From the NCBI GenBank assembly GCA_024734495.1, contig JALMQS010000099.1:99117321-99181320 (forward strand): a stretch of DNA of 64,000 nt, given 5' to 3'. Under the pieces are notes generated by a model. It was given only the letters and a program-made list of their open reading frames with translations. It was not told where the DNA came from and did no database searches. Each line of letters opens with the position of its first letter. Within the stretch, counting starts at the first letter, position 1. A program made the position numbers and the translations under genes. The DNA comes from Forficula auricularia. Lineage: Eukaryota; Arthropoda; Insecta; Dermaptera; Forficulidae. Of this stretch, positions 43,456 to 54,409 are shown piece after piece.

Positions 43456-43890
43456 CAGTACCCGGCGTGCCTACGGCACGCCCGGCCGCTCGGCCCTCCG
43501 GGCAGGTGGCCCTGGCGGGCAGCGTCTCGAGATGTGATTATTAGCTGTCCGTAATTATATGTTTTGAAAAAAATATTTTTTTGAATAATGAATTTTGATC
43601 AAAGAAAGATTTAAAAAATATCAGTAAATGCTTTATAAATACTTTATTAGAGCATACAACCATTTCTCTCGAAGTTCCCGATCGGTTGGAAACCTATTTC
43701 ATTATTATATTAAGGTAAGATAGCAGTACCAGGCGTGCTCCGAGCTGGTGGCCCTGGCGGGCAGCGTCTCGAGATATGGCTATTAGCCGTCTATAATAAC
43801 TTGAAATGAAAAGTAATTTGTTGAATGGTGAGAATCGATAAAAAAAGGCGAAAAAAACATTAAAAAAAACTTTATTAGAGTTATATTAAA
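43456..43890 (+). repeat. GC-rich module, tandem duplication
   Basis: GGCGGGCAGCGTCTCGAGAT occurs at about 43518 and 43757, preceded in both by AGCAGTACC.GGCGTGC and followed by ATTAGC.GTC and a diverged AT-rich tail with ACTTTATTAGAG. The unit spacing is about 240-265 bp. Copy 1 alone has a perfect GGCGTGCC-TAC-GGCACGCC hairpin (43464-43482). GC content is far above the surroundings. Not coding as far as I can read. Confidence 0.65.
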
Positions 43891-43899
43891 ACAAATAAA

Positions 43900-44555
43900 C
43901 AAACACAAATAACATAAATATACGACCATACACTCAACATCTAACAATTGATAAATTTATTAAAATTATTAAAAATTATTAAAAAACAGAAGACTCTCTT
44001 ATTTTATTTTATTTTTTAACCTAAAAATAAAAACAATTCTGTTACCATCGACAGTGAAATCTTTTATTCAACTAATAAGAATTATTCTCATTATTCCATT
44101 AAATCATATCTCATTAAAACTTATATTGTAAATTAAATATATATAATATATATTTATATTTTAAAATTAATTTGACTGCTAAAATTTCAAGAATTTATAT
44201 TTTTCTTAAATTCAAAAAAAAAATTAATTTTCCCGGTATAATATATATTTTAAATATAATATATATTTTAAAATTTCAAATGAGACACGCCGTAAATCTA
44301 ATATTCTAAGCTATATAGAGGAATATATTAATATTAATATATAGAGATATTATAGATAGAGAATATAGAGATATTTTATTTGAAAAATTTGACAATCTAA
44401 CTATTAGTTGCTTTTTCTCACCACATCGTTCTTTGATGCGCCACATGACATGACAATGGCTTTTATATATATATAGATTAGTGCTAAGATATTGTATTGT
44501 CTACCCTTTTATATTTCCCCATGATTGACTGTAATATCTAGAACGGAGCCTATCC
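43900..44555. other. Very AT-rich intergenic
   Basis: Alternating TATATA/ATATAT patches, such as TATAATATATATTT around 44150 and 44240-44265. No coding or element evidence. Confidence 0.4.
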
Positions 44556-44647
44556 TATACTACTAAAGCGCATTTGTGCCTGCCTCTGTACGTAACTATC
44601 TATTTATGTACCTATCTATCTATGTCCGTCCCCCAACAAAAACAGTC

Positions 44648-44767
44648 GTCATGGTTACCAATTTAAATGAAATTGGTGTTGGGTGTTTTTTTTTTTTGGG
44701 GGGGGGGGAGAGTGAGGTTCGAGAGGTGGGGTTCAGGGATCGTCATGGTTACTAATTTAAATGAAAT
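44648..44767 (+). repeat. Tandem duplication CGTCATGGTTAC
   Basis: CGTCATGGTTACCAATTTAA (44648) recurs as CGTCATGGTTACTAATTTAA (44739), 91 bp apart, separated by a T-run and a G-run. Confidence 0.75.
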
Positions 44768-44769
44768 TA

Positions 44770-44910
44770 CTATATATATAAAGTAAAGGTTTTCATCTGT
44801 ACATTGGGTTGGTGGGGCGGGTGGGGGTGCTGAGTGGGTTTCGGGTGGGGGTCCAGGGGGCGAGCCTCCTGGCTAGCAAGAGGGCCCCTGAAGGAGGGTC
44901 TTGCAGTTAG
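44770..44910 (+). mobile_element. Internally deleted Helitron relic
   Basis: The start CTATATATATAAAG and GTACATTG, and the end CCTCCTGGCTAGCAAGAGGG, then CTTGCAGTTAG, match the two ends of the Helitron at 55248-56290. The whole interior is missing and the terminal CTAG is mutated to TTAG. It abuts the tandem duplication at 44648-44767. Confidence 0.7.
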
Positions 44911-44914
44911 TATC

Positions 44915-45785
44915 TCACTAATATAATAGATTTAAGCTATATTCTAGGTTGCCTAAGTCACAGGTAACAATTGAGCTTAAACGAGGAACAAATGAACCAG
45001 AAGTGGTCTAGGTCAGTTTTATAATTTAACACACTCGGACTTAAGAAAGATTTCATTAAGACATAAAAATTAGCCTTTGTCGGGTTTAAAAATATTCTTA
45101 TTTTCATCAGTACAAAAGTTCATACATAATCAGTAGTAATATTATAAAGATGTCGGTGTTATGGGTGTTATTTTTTATTAATTTTAGTAATCTAAGATAG
45201 GTATGTACTTAGATAGTTAAGAATAAATAAATAGGGTTAAGGAATAGGAAATTCAGAATCATAACATAATATTGAAGAGCGAATTTTATTTAATTTTGAG
45301 TTAATATAAAAAAAACACATTAAAATTTTTGTTAGTTTTTATTGTCCCAATGATTGCCTCACATGGGTACGAAAAAAAGAATCATTTATATGTAATCACA
45401 CTCTATTCCTACCCTATAAATAGTAATTAAAAATTAACTACTTGAATTGAAATTTATAATGCTTCTGCTTTACAAACTTATTTACCCAAGTTTTAATTCA
45501 ACTATTTTAATTTTAATTGTAACATCTTCTAAGGGTGACTTTTTCTTTTTATTCTAATTAGCTATTACACCAGGTCGCTTTGAATATTAATTCTATTTAA
45601 TAGTACTTAAAAATCTGATTTCTAATTAAAACATAATTAATGCAACTTCTTTGTTCTAGTTAATTAATGTTACAACTCTATTAAATCTGTTATTCATTAA
45701 TATTGGACGGATAATTTCTTTCACTCTGGTTCTTCCTACTAATAAAAACCCACCGTCTCTCTCTCTATCTCGTCTAATTAACTTA
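44915..45785. other. Intergenic, no gene seen
   Basis: AT-rich, no supported feature. Confidence 0.35.
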
Positions 45786-45794
45786 ATTCAACGA

Positions 45795-45945
45795 GAGTAT
45801 TATTTGATATCTTGCTTAATAGAATTACACAGGACATTCCTTGATGCGATGAACATGTCAATTAAGTGGGCCCCTTTTTATTTCTCTTTGATTTACGATT
45901 GCCTTGCTTCTGCTTTTTTCATCCCTATTTGTAACTTTGCCGTAG
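45795..45945 (+). repeat. Dispersed duplicate block, copy A
   Basis: Shares AATAGAATTACACAGGACAT, TCCTTGATGCGA.GAACATG and TTTGATTTACGATTGCC, in order, with 47150-47300. The composition is balanced, with CAATTAA homeodomain-like sites. It is either a duplicated regulatory block or part of an unrecognised repeat. Confidence 0.7.
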
Positions 45946-45949
45946 TTCT

Positions 45950-47140
45950 TCATCTGAGCTCTTCCAAGTGAAACTGACAAGCACAGTAAGGCGGGTGGAT
46001 AAAAATTTAAATTTTAACATTATTAGATAGATAGCTTAAATTTAATAAAAATCTCGCTCATTTTTTGAAAAATAATGAAAAATAAAACCTTTATAGTCGA
46101 AACCAGGAACAATAGCGAGGTCGATTTAAAGACTTTTCTCTCTAAACAAAAAAAGATTAAAAGTACTTTTTGTTTCTGATGAAAAAACTAGTCCATCTTA
46201 TTAAGTTTTTAAAGATGCGTATATTCACTTTGTGAAACAAAACACTATTTTTAATAATTTTCTTGATCATTTGAAAATCTATATGTTTTTTATTGAGGGA
46301 AATATTTATAAACAGACTTCTGACGTCACACTTGTGCCTTGTTTGAATGAATATCGATTGAATGAATGTCCTTTGACCTATTCTGGTTTTGTTTATATTT
46401 AATTTATTTTATTATTTTGCAAAACAAATAAAGTGTATTGAATTGAATATTTTAAATTAAACTCTACCAATTAATATAAAAAATTTAAGTACATCCTATT
46501 CAATAAGAGTAGGTAATATTATAAGCTTAATTACTCATAAAATTGTGGCGGAGTACGTAAATAAACAGTTTTTGCAGGTATGCATAACAAAGGAGATTTG
46601 GGTTGAATTAATATCGTGTGCTCAATAAAATTTTAATATTATTTATCGATGCGATAATAATTTAATTAAAAATATTGAACACAAAATTTTTCTTTTTAAA
46701 AAAAATATCGAAAAACATCACGCTATAGTTGAAACCAAAATAACATCGTGACGTCAGAGACTTTTTCCGCCATTTGAAAATGTTTGATAATGTTTCAAAT
46801 AAGAAAAAAACAAAAACGATTAAAAATAATGTTTTATCCAGCGTAAGAAATCATTTTTAATAAACAAGATAGGGAGTTTTATCGTTAGGAATAGAAACAG
46901 CATTTTTAATCTTTTTTTAATTATTTGAATATTCCTTTTATACATTTAAAAAATAATACATAAGTTTTTAAACGGACCACTATTCTCACAGAATTGATTC
47001 TTGTTTCGGCTATAACTTTTTTATCTTTTAATCATTTCAGAATAAATAAAAAATACGTAAATAAAAGTAATATATAGGTACTAGTATTTTAATTCATCTT
47101 TCAATTAATATCAATTTTTTTTTTACAATCCCCTTATTTG
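45950..47140. other. Intergenic, no gene seen
   Basis: Contains words GACGTCACACTTGTG (46324) and GACGTCAGAGAC (46751) with CRE-like TGACGTCA-type cores. The rest is AT-rich without frames. Confidence 0.3.
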
Positions 47141-47149
47141 TTCGACGTG

Positions 47150-47515
47150 GGTATTATTTGGTATCGAGTTTAATAGAATTACACAGGACATTCCTTGATG
47201 CGACGAACATGTCAATTAAATGGGCCCCCTTTTTTATTTCCCTTTGATTTACGATTGCCTTCCTTCTTCTTTTTTTTCTATCCCTATCTGTTGCTTTGTC
47301 GAGGTGGTACGTGGTTTAATAATAGGGCTCTAATGCTGGTGGTTTCCCTCAAGTATTTCAGGGCCCGTGATTTACAGGAGAGAAGGAGGGACATTGACGC
47401 GTTGATTAACACTAGCTATAGAGCTATCTGCGCTAATCTACACTCTGTTGATTTATTAGGGCCCAAGCCGAGTGAGAGACCTTTGCTGGGCAAACCCTGA
47501 GGTACATCCGCTCCC
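47150..47515 (+). repeat. Dispersed duplicate block, copy B, and extension
   Basis: Copy B of the block at 45795-45945 occupies 47150-47300. Beyond it, 47300-47515 is unusually GC-balanced. An open frame of 101 codons (47195-47500) spans both; its second half includes ARDLQERRRDIDALINTSYR and is not low-complexity. I do not recognise a family, there is no splice or promoter evidence, and half of it lies in duplicated DNA. I list it as an unassigned frame and do not call it a gene. Confidence 0.4.
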
Positions 47516-47869
47516 TTGTCAAGTGATTAATATGAAACATTTAATGGGGCAAAAGGAGAAATCAGCCAGTAGCTTCTCTCGATTATCCCCTCTTATTGTC
47601 TACCATTGACTATTCAGTGATAGGATGTGAATAAGATTTTTTTCTTTCTATAAAGTAATCAACATCTTTCGTCGACTATCGCGGATAATATAAACTTCAT
47701 TTTATAAACTCCGATTTTAGCTTGTAACCATGAACATGGTATTTATATTCCATTGATTTAAGAATACGATCAAGTAAATAGGATTTTAAATGTTTTTTTT
47801 CAACTTGATACATAGTATATGGTCTGTTTGTCTGATATGGTAGAATATTTTAATCGGATTTAGCTCACT

Positions 47870-48165
47870 CCTATCACTCCCAACACTCTTTCGAGGTCAA
47901 ATTAGAAAAGTGCCGGACCACTTCATTCGCCAATACATATATCCATGACTTCAAGGAACTGGAACTCTCTCCCAGCCTCCAACTCACCCAGCACTTATAA
48001 TTTTAAAACCTTCAAAACCCGAGTGCATAAACACCTACGTCTCCACCCTCTCACTTAATCACCTTTCCTTTCTCTTCGGTAATGCAAGGGTCTTTCGAGA
48101 TCTATAGGGGCTGCATCTTTACTGGTGCGCCCCTTCTTGCATTCGATTGAATTAAAAAAAAAAAA
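47870..48165 (+). pseudogene. jockey/CR1-like LINE 3' end
   Basis: 47880-47960 reads HSFEVKLEKCRTTSFANTYI. After a frameshift it continues RNWNSLPASNSPSTYNFKTF and KTRVHKHLRLHPLT, then a stop: the post-RT C-terminus of an insect non-LTR retrotransposon. The 3' UTR has GGTAATGCAAGGGTCTTTCG, GGGGCTGCATCTTTACTGG and TTGCATTCGATTGAATT with an A-run, identical in style to 63870-63958. 5'-truncated. Confidence 0.8.
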
Positions 48166-48225
48166 AATATTTGTAGTTCCCCGATATCAAATACAAATTT
48201 CAAAGACTAAGATTATAAATCTTCA

Positions 48226-48350
48226 AGAGGGTATGATTGGCCGAGTGGGTAGAATTCTTGCCTACAGATCATCAAATTCCGGTTCAAGCCCGGCTCATTA
48301 CGAAAATTTGACAGACTATAATCTGACCCCTCCAACAATTTACACATATC
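48226..48350 (+). mobile_element. tRNA-derived SINE
   Basis: ATTGGCCGAGTGGGTAGA (box A) and CCGGTTCAAGCCCGGCTC (box B) are close to a Ser/Leu-type tRNA head. The body has ATAATCTGACCCCTCCAACA, shared with 57070-57255. Follows directly on the LINE A-tail. Confidence 0.75.
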
Positions 48351-48499
48351 AATAAACTTATATAGATAAAAAAAATGAAAGTAATCACATAGAATAACTT
48401 CCTATCAAGATCTGAAAATGGAGGTAAAACACCAGACGGCTAAGAATATCAGGTTGTCTCAACGATACAATCTGGAATAATAAACACTTAAGAAGAGGA

Positions 48500-49020
48500 G
48501 TCAGGTAACGCATTTATAAATCATTTTCCCGGCTTATTTTAACATATGCCTCTGAAACTAGACCAGGAACAGCGAAAACAAACAAATACTTGAAGCATTC
48601 ACGAATACCTTCAACTCTGACCCAATGCCTAAATCTTATTTCCAAGATACAAGGATCCATTGCGGGACTACAGAGATACCTTTTCGGAACAACTTCTTCT
48701 TGTATCAGTATCATTATAAATATAAAAATAAAAAAATAAAATAAAAAAAACAGCCGAAATGAGGACTTTAAGAAGAATTTTGAAATTGAATGCTGTTCGA
48801 GAGGAGAAAAATTGAAAATATTAGAAAGGCGTGCAGCATTCAAAAATAAGTGAGTGGATAAGGAGAAGAAAAGAAGAATGGTACGCACATGTGGGAAGAA
48901 TGTCAGATGACAGGATATTAAGTAAAATAATGAAAAACCACCCAGAAGGGAAAAGGAGTAGAGGTCGTCCTAAGAAAAGATGGCACGACCATATGGTATA
49001 AACAGACCTGAAGGAAGAAG
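48500..49020 (+). pseudogene. RTE-like LINE, C-terminal RT fragment, interrupted
   Basis: 48535-48600 reads LTYASETRPGTAKTNKYL, a hallmark of insect RTE-type reverse transcriptases. After an interruption (about 48595-48757) it resumes as EMRTLRRILKLNAVREEKN and, in another frame, SEWIRRRKEEWYAHVGRMSD, then RSRGRPKKRWHDHMV and a stop. Several stops and frameshifts. The interruption ends in an A-rich tract, like a small retroposed insert. Confidence 0.8.
48595..48757 (+). mobile_element. Small A-tailed insertion inside the LINE
   Basis: About 160 bp that splits the usual LEA-EMRTLR continuity of the LINE protein. It ends with a run of A and AAATA. No tRNA-like boxes found; the source is unknown. 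Confidence 0.5.
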
Positions 49021-49439
49021 TAGAAGAATACATAGGTTTTTATAAAAATAAAAAAAAAAGTAAAAATCTTTAGTATCGAAAAACTTCCACACTCATGCGT
49101 GTAAAAAGAAATGGTGTGTGCACCACATGACTTTCAGGTACAGCTTCATCTTTGAAATCATCCTATCAATTTTCCCGATTCAAACAAGTCCAATGTAATC
49201 ACAAAAAACAAAGGTAAAGAGATGTAAGTATTTTACGGATGATCTATGTATTTGAACTAAAACCCTTGATGTATTCCTTTAAGCCAAAATCCAGCTCGAA
49301 GTTATACCTACTGTTGCTAAAGGTGCTATTGCTTGCGGTGAGTACTACTAGATTTAATAGGTGTGAGATCTATTGCTGAGATATACTTAGGTGTCTTACA
49401 AGGATTTCCATAAAATCAACTCCCTTTCAATATAATTTC

Positions 49440-49605
49440 CAAAGTTATAATGTATGGTTATGGATATATCCGAGAGGATTATGTTGAATTATTTTGGAAT
49501 TCATTAGATAATGCCCCTTCATCTATTGTCTTCTACTTGGAAATGAAAGTGGAAGTAGGTGTACACAATATTAGGTCGCGGTTCATCCCTCGAATATATC
49601 TGACG
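49440..49605 (+). mobile_element. MITE of the GTGGAAGTAGGTGTACA family, copy 3
   Basis: CCGAGAGGATTATGTTGAAT, ATGCCCCTTCATCTATTGTC, AAGTGGAAGTAGGTGTACAC and TTAGGTCGCGGTTCATCCC align with the reverse complement of 7228-7450. Confidence 0.6.
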
Positions 49606-49884
49606 AGCAAAAATTGTATATTTATTTATTTATGAATATAAAAAAGAGAAAAGAAAAAATTAGATTTATTCAACAAAAAGTTTTAATTAATTAAATAGTA
49701 TCAGAAATTTTTAATATATAATATTTAAGGTTAAAAAAAAATCGAAAAATTAATACAATATATGAAAATGAGAAGAGAAAAATCAGAATCATAAATCATA
49801 ACTGAGAAAATGAATTGCATAATATTTTGCGGTCCACGTCGAAATTTTTTTTTTGACAATAATTAATTGTATAAACTGTTTAAG

Positions 49885-50260
49885 GAGAGAATAAACAGAT
49901 GTTATGCAATTGGCGCCTATTCGAAGGCTAACCTATTCTACTAAAAAGTCAATATTATCACATTTTTAATAAGGAAGTCAAACTGAGACAGGCGCCACAG
50001 GTGAGTCAGAAACATCGTCATCGCGCCGCCGTCGGTGTTAGATTCTATTAAAATTCCGCCTTTTTATTCAAAGGCCAATTAGCAGTCGCCTGGGCATTTA
50101 TCTTCATTTACACACCAGGGTTTTTTTAAGGTAAATTTATAAAAAAAAGAGCCAATTGCCAATTAAAGTAATTTATTTAACGTTCGTATGACGGCGCTGT
50201 TGTTCCAATCCTCATTCAAAGGATCAATTCATGAAAACGTATGTCCTAATTCTTTACGAA
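49885..50260. promoter_or_regulatory. Candidate conserved non-coding element
   Basis: The longest balanced-composition, single-copy block in the window. It includes ATTGGCGCCTATTCG, ACAGGCGCCACAGGTGAGTC, ATCGCGCCGCCGTCGG, GGCCAATTAGCAGTCGCCTG and TATGACGGCGCTGTTG. No codon structure and no similarity to the repeats here. A developmental enhancer is a reasonable guess; it is inference. Confidence 0.35.
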
Positions 50261-50409
50261 TTATCAGCCGATTTATTTTTATTTTAGTATTTGTTTTTTG
50301 ATTTGATTTGATTTGATTTTTATTATTATTATTTTAACTTAAGCCAAAATGGGACGATATTAGTGTTGCTCTGTCAGAGTGATGTAGCACATAAGCTAAA
50401 TAAGATATA

Positions 50410-50822
50410 ATTTCAAATTTTCAAATCATATGTATTCATATACACCGAAATCAAAAATCGTATTCAAATTTTTTTCTAATTATTATTATTATTTTTTGAA
50501 GAAAATGAAAATATTTGATTATTATGGAGAGTGAAGAATTCTTACTATGTTCTTAATAAGGTTATTCCTCTAGTATTAGATAAAAATCGATCGTTATTTT
50601 TGATTTTAAGTAGATTCCTCCATGTCTTCAGCAATGGTTACCAATAATAACCGAAACGTTTAAAATCAATGTAGAATTGTTATTTCAAATTTTCAAATCA
50701 TGTGTATTCATATACACCGAAATCAAAAATCGTATTCAAATTTTATTCTAATTATTATTATTATTTTTTGAAGAAAATGAAAATATTTGATTATTATGGA
50801 GAGTGAAGAATTCTTACTATGT
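50410..50822. repeat. 131-bp unit bracketed by 141-bp direct repeats
   Basis: 50410-50550 and 50682-50822 are 141 bp each and differ at only two positions. Between them, 50551-50681 is one copy of the unit found tandemly at 53203-53405 and 56640-56900. It contains GGTTACCAATAATAACCGAA, a GGTTA/TAACC helix next to GAAACG. The long exact duplication suggests insertion with a very long target duplication, or a tandem duplication interrupted by the unit. Confidence 0.85.
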
Positions 50823-51038
50823 CACTTTAAAAAGACTAAGGTTAACATTTTTTAATTATCTTAAAATGAAGATAGGAGAGAGCCAAGTGGCAATTTTTAG
50901 GTGATTTTGTACCTGGTGGAGTTCAGAAAAACTTAAAATTATGATAAAATTACTTCATTCTATTTTCACCGCCAAATAAGAGGAAATTTTATTTTTGAAG
51001 ATATAAGATACAAACAAAAACCCTCGGTATGTAAGTAC

Positions 51039-52685
51039 CAGTGGCGTGCGGTCCCTAAAATCTCAGATCGTCAAGAGTATCTTCATGCCGTGTCATATAT
51101 GAAACTCGTTTAGCTTTATTTCGCTTAGCTTTAATTTAAAATTTATGGAACTTTTTAACGTTAGACTATGAATAGAATTCTCCAGATTTCATATTTGAAT
51201 TATTTTCACTATCTTAAGGAAAATACTTTGATTTTATGAGGTTGAAAGTAAATTAGTTTACATGAAGGTACTTGACTCCTGACTTTCATTTAAAATCTAT
51301 AAATTGAATAAAAAATTAATTGTGAATGATGAACTAAAAGATGTTTTGGCAGAAGAATTTGATTGCACTTAGCCGCTATTTTTAATTAATATTTTGTCTA
51401 CCTTATTATAAAATTGTTTAACAGACAAACTGACCCGAAGGCTTGCTAGTGAGCAGAGGGTGGGGGAAGCATCACCAGACACAATCATGTTCAAACCTGT
51501 CGCGGGTCGCTCGCTGTTTGCCTGTAGCAGTTTAAGGGGGTTCGGATCTGTTTATTATTTTTATAAGAAAATTCTCAAATTTTTACCATCGAATCTTTGA
51601 TCTATCAAATATTTATTCCTGAAATTTGAAGTTGATTGTCTGTCTCATCACCGATAAATAAATTATTGAAAATTGTCCTTTTAACATAGTAGTAAATGGA
51701 CCGATGTTTTAAAAGGGCTATAACTTCTATATAAATTATACCATTTTCAATAAATTTATACAGATCAATAATTCAACTTTTATGAATCAAATGATACATT
51801 TTTCAATAGATTTGACAGTCTAGTTAATTAGTTATTTATAAATATAAAAATAAAAAGTTGTTTGCAGCCAATAGAATATAATAAAAGCTCTAGTGTTGAA
51901 TTCGAACTTAATTTCTTGAAATCGTTTTTGTGTTGAATAAATGTTTTGTAATGAGAAAAAATTTATCTCAATATTTTTACTTTATTTTTATTAATATTAT
52001 CAAAGCAAAGATTTTTATTCGAAATTAACCTCATTATTAACAATTTTTTTTTTATTAAAAATTTTAGTAGGCAGACGTTGTCACTCTGCAGAAATACAAA
52101 AGATGTTTTCGAAGATCAACAAGATAGATAAGTTGTCCCGAACTCCCTTAAGTCGAGTCATTTAATTTAGCAACAACTCGATCCCGTGAGCCCCTGGTAT
52201 TTAGACAACTCAATTGGCATATCACTTAAGGGTATGATATCGCACGACCGGAGGGCGAAATGAATCAAATCATTTTTTTTAATACATTATTATTATGAGA
52301 TCGTCAAAAACAATTTTAAAATTAGGTAGACAAAATATTAATAAAAACAGAGATGCTAAGTACAAGCCGTACAGGCAAACCATAGGTATCGTCATTTTTT
52401 ACATTCAAACTAATTATTTTATATCAACTAAAAAAATATTTACTCAGACAGAACCTCTAAGATAGAAAGGTGTTTTTTTTTACTTGCCCATGGAAGTAGT
52501 CAAAGTGAAGATAGACTGCCCGCTCTGTCTTTAATTTCAAATAAAAAAAAATCTAATGTGAAATTTCAAAAATTATATTAAGCAGTTTCGATGAATTTTG
52601 CGAATAAAAAAATAAAATTTTCAAAAATGAAGGGTCATTTTTTTGGACAGCATCATTCTGGCTGAAAAGTCAACTCCTGCCCCTG
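51039..52685 (+). mobile_element. Decayed hAT element, about 1.65 kb
   Basis: The left end CAGTGGCGTGCGGTCC is identical to the MITE at 42517. The right end (complement CAGGGGCAGGAGTTGACTTT) follows AAAATGAAGGGTC as in that MITE. Flanking octamers GTAAGTAC and ATACCTAC match at 5 of 8, as expected for an old duplication. An inverted pair (ATTAATATTTTGTCTACC at 51385 and its complement near 52325) suggests another element nested inside. No intact transposase. Confidence 0.6.
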
Positions 52686-52796
52686 ATACCTACATAGTTG
52701 GACTAGCACTTGATCGGCTTATTTTTAAAAATAATTTGGACCTGCACAATATATAGTAATAATAAAAAATATATATAAGTAGTCCTCAAATAAAAA

Positions 52797-53405
52797 TAAA
52801 CTGCAACGGATCGTTGCTAAACTTTATCTAAATTCATTTGAAATATTAATATGTTTATTCCTTTATTATTAATCAGATATCACTTGCTATTTGCAGTCCA
52901 TGTTGACTTAAATTCAAAAATAGCGATTGATTCTCATCTATTACTTGAGGAATAAGAATTCTATATTAGATTGTTGACGCTTCGATTATTGTTGGTAACC
53001 ATTGCTGAAGACATGGAGGAATCGACTTTAAATCAAAATAACGATCGATTCTTATCTAATACTAGAGGAATAACCTTATTGCATTCCATTTTTGATGTTT
53101 TGACTATTAATGGCAATCTCTACTGTAAACGTGGAAGAATCGACTTAAAATCAAAAAGACTAAATTCTTTTATGGCAAACAAAGCGTCAACAAACTAATG
53201 TAGAATTGTTATTCCTTAAGTAATAGATGAGAATCAATCGCTATTTTTGATTTTAACTCGATTCCTCTGTCTTCAGCAATGGTTACCAATAAAAACCGAA
53301 ACGTCAAAAATCCAATATAGAATGGTTATTCCTCAAGTACTAGATGAGAATCAATCACTATTTTTGATTTTAAGTCGAATCCTCCATGTCTTCAGCAATG
53401 GTAAC
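52797..53405. mobile_element. Foldback made of about 120-bp GGTTACC units
   Basis: 52797-53160 is the inverse of 56640-57030 (both hold AACTGCAACGGATCGTTGC or its complement). 53203-53405 contains two head-to-tail units, GTTATTCCTCAAGTA to AATATAGAATGG, facing the inverted units of 52935-53160. Each unit has CTTCAGCAATGGTTACC and, where preserved, AACCGAAACG. The short frame 52971-53198 is a by-product. Confidence 0.65.
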
Positions 53406-53570
53406 GGATAAGAAAACAACGCAGTTGCTATGGTTACTTATAAAATTTCCTCCCAAATTTTTAGCATTTCACAGCGAGAAGCCTATCCATTCTTACTTAA
53501 GCAAGTTTAAATGAGCTATATTAAGACGATCAAATGAATAAATTTTAAACAATTTAAAATATAAAATTAA

Positions 53571-54130
53571 AAAAAAGGTACTATATTACCCTAGAGTAAA
53601 GTACTTTAAAATATAATTTTACTAAAAACTTTATTTAACCTTTTTTTGTGGTCCCCAAGGTACTTAATTAGGATATTAAATTTCATCAAAATTGGTTAAG
53701 TCATTTTCAAGATATTTAGAAAAAACTAAAAAAGTACTGAAATAAAGTACTAATGTTTGTCGACCGATATGTACCAAAAACTAATCAGGGCTTCATTTTG
53801 TTAAAATACTTGTAGGTTTTCAATTTCAATTCAATCGGTGATACGGTGTGGAAAAATTCGTGGACGAAAAAAACGATAACACACATACGGTACATCTATC
53901 CATCCCCACGCACTTCCAAAAAAAATGGCACTTTTTGGCCTCTCGACGAGATCCCAGGTAATTTTTGGCAAAACCGTCACGTGCTAAAATTCAATCTAAT
54001 TGAATACTAAAATTTGTGACTTTAATTTGAGTCCATGGGTTCCGTAGTCTTTACCTGAGGATCCTTTGAATTCGCGCTTGCCGCGCGACCGATTGCAATA
54101 CTTTCCCCATGCTTCGCATTGGATAAAGTA
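53571..54130. other. Unassigned region with GC-rich end
   Basis: GGTACTATATTACCC at 53577 and GCGCTTGCCGCGCGACC at 54074, followed by TTTCCCCATGCTTCGC, look like element boundaries, and the interior has the wording style of decayed repeats. No second copy in the window, so not assigned. Confidence 0.25.
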
Positions 54131-54409
54131 AAAATTTAATTTTAAATAAACTGGAATTTACTTGTTAGAAAAATAGTTAAAACATAATGTAAAGTACAAA
54201 TCTTATACGAGTAATGTAGTACATACTATATATTGATATATTTAAATATTTACTTGGAGAAAAGAATCTATTTTTTGACATTTTATTTGTTGAAAATTAC
54301 GAATACTTTTTAAACAATAAAAAAAAAGTTTTTCACATAAATTTAAAATTACAATTACCAATTAAACTCCCAATCCGAGAAAAAAAAATAATCACAAGAC
54401 TGGGTACTC

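Noticed and set aside
43456..43800. CRISPR-like or rRNA-like GC-rich repeat
   Set aside because: Only two units with diverged tails and no regular spacers; no similarity to rRNA that I can recognise; the context is eukaryotic.
47195..47500. 101-codon frame considered as a host exon
   Set aside because: Half lies in duplicated non-coding sequence, no splice or promoter context is evident and no family is recognised. Kept only as an unassigned frame.
48240..48300. tRNA gene call at the box A / box B pair
   Set aside because: The arms do not close into a cloverleaf, and the body continues into a SINE shared with other loci.
48514..49033. Two minus-strand frames of 124 and 70 codons
   Set aside because: Antisense of the LINE protein fragment read on the plus strand.
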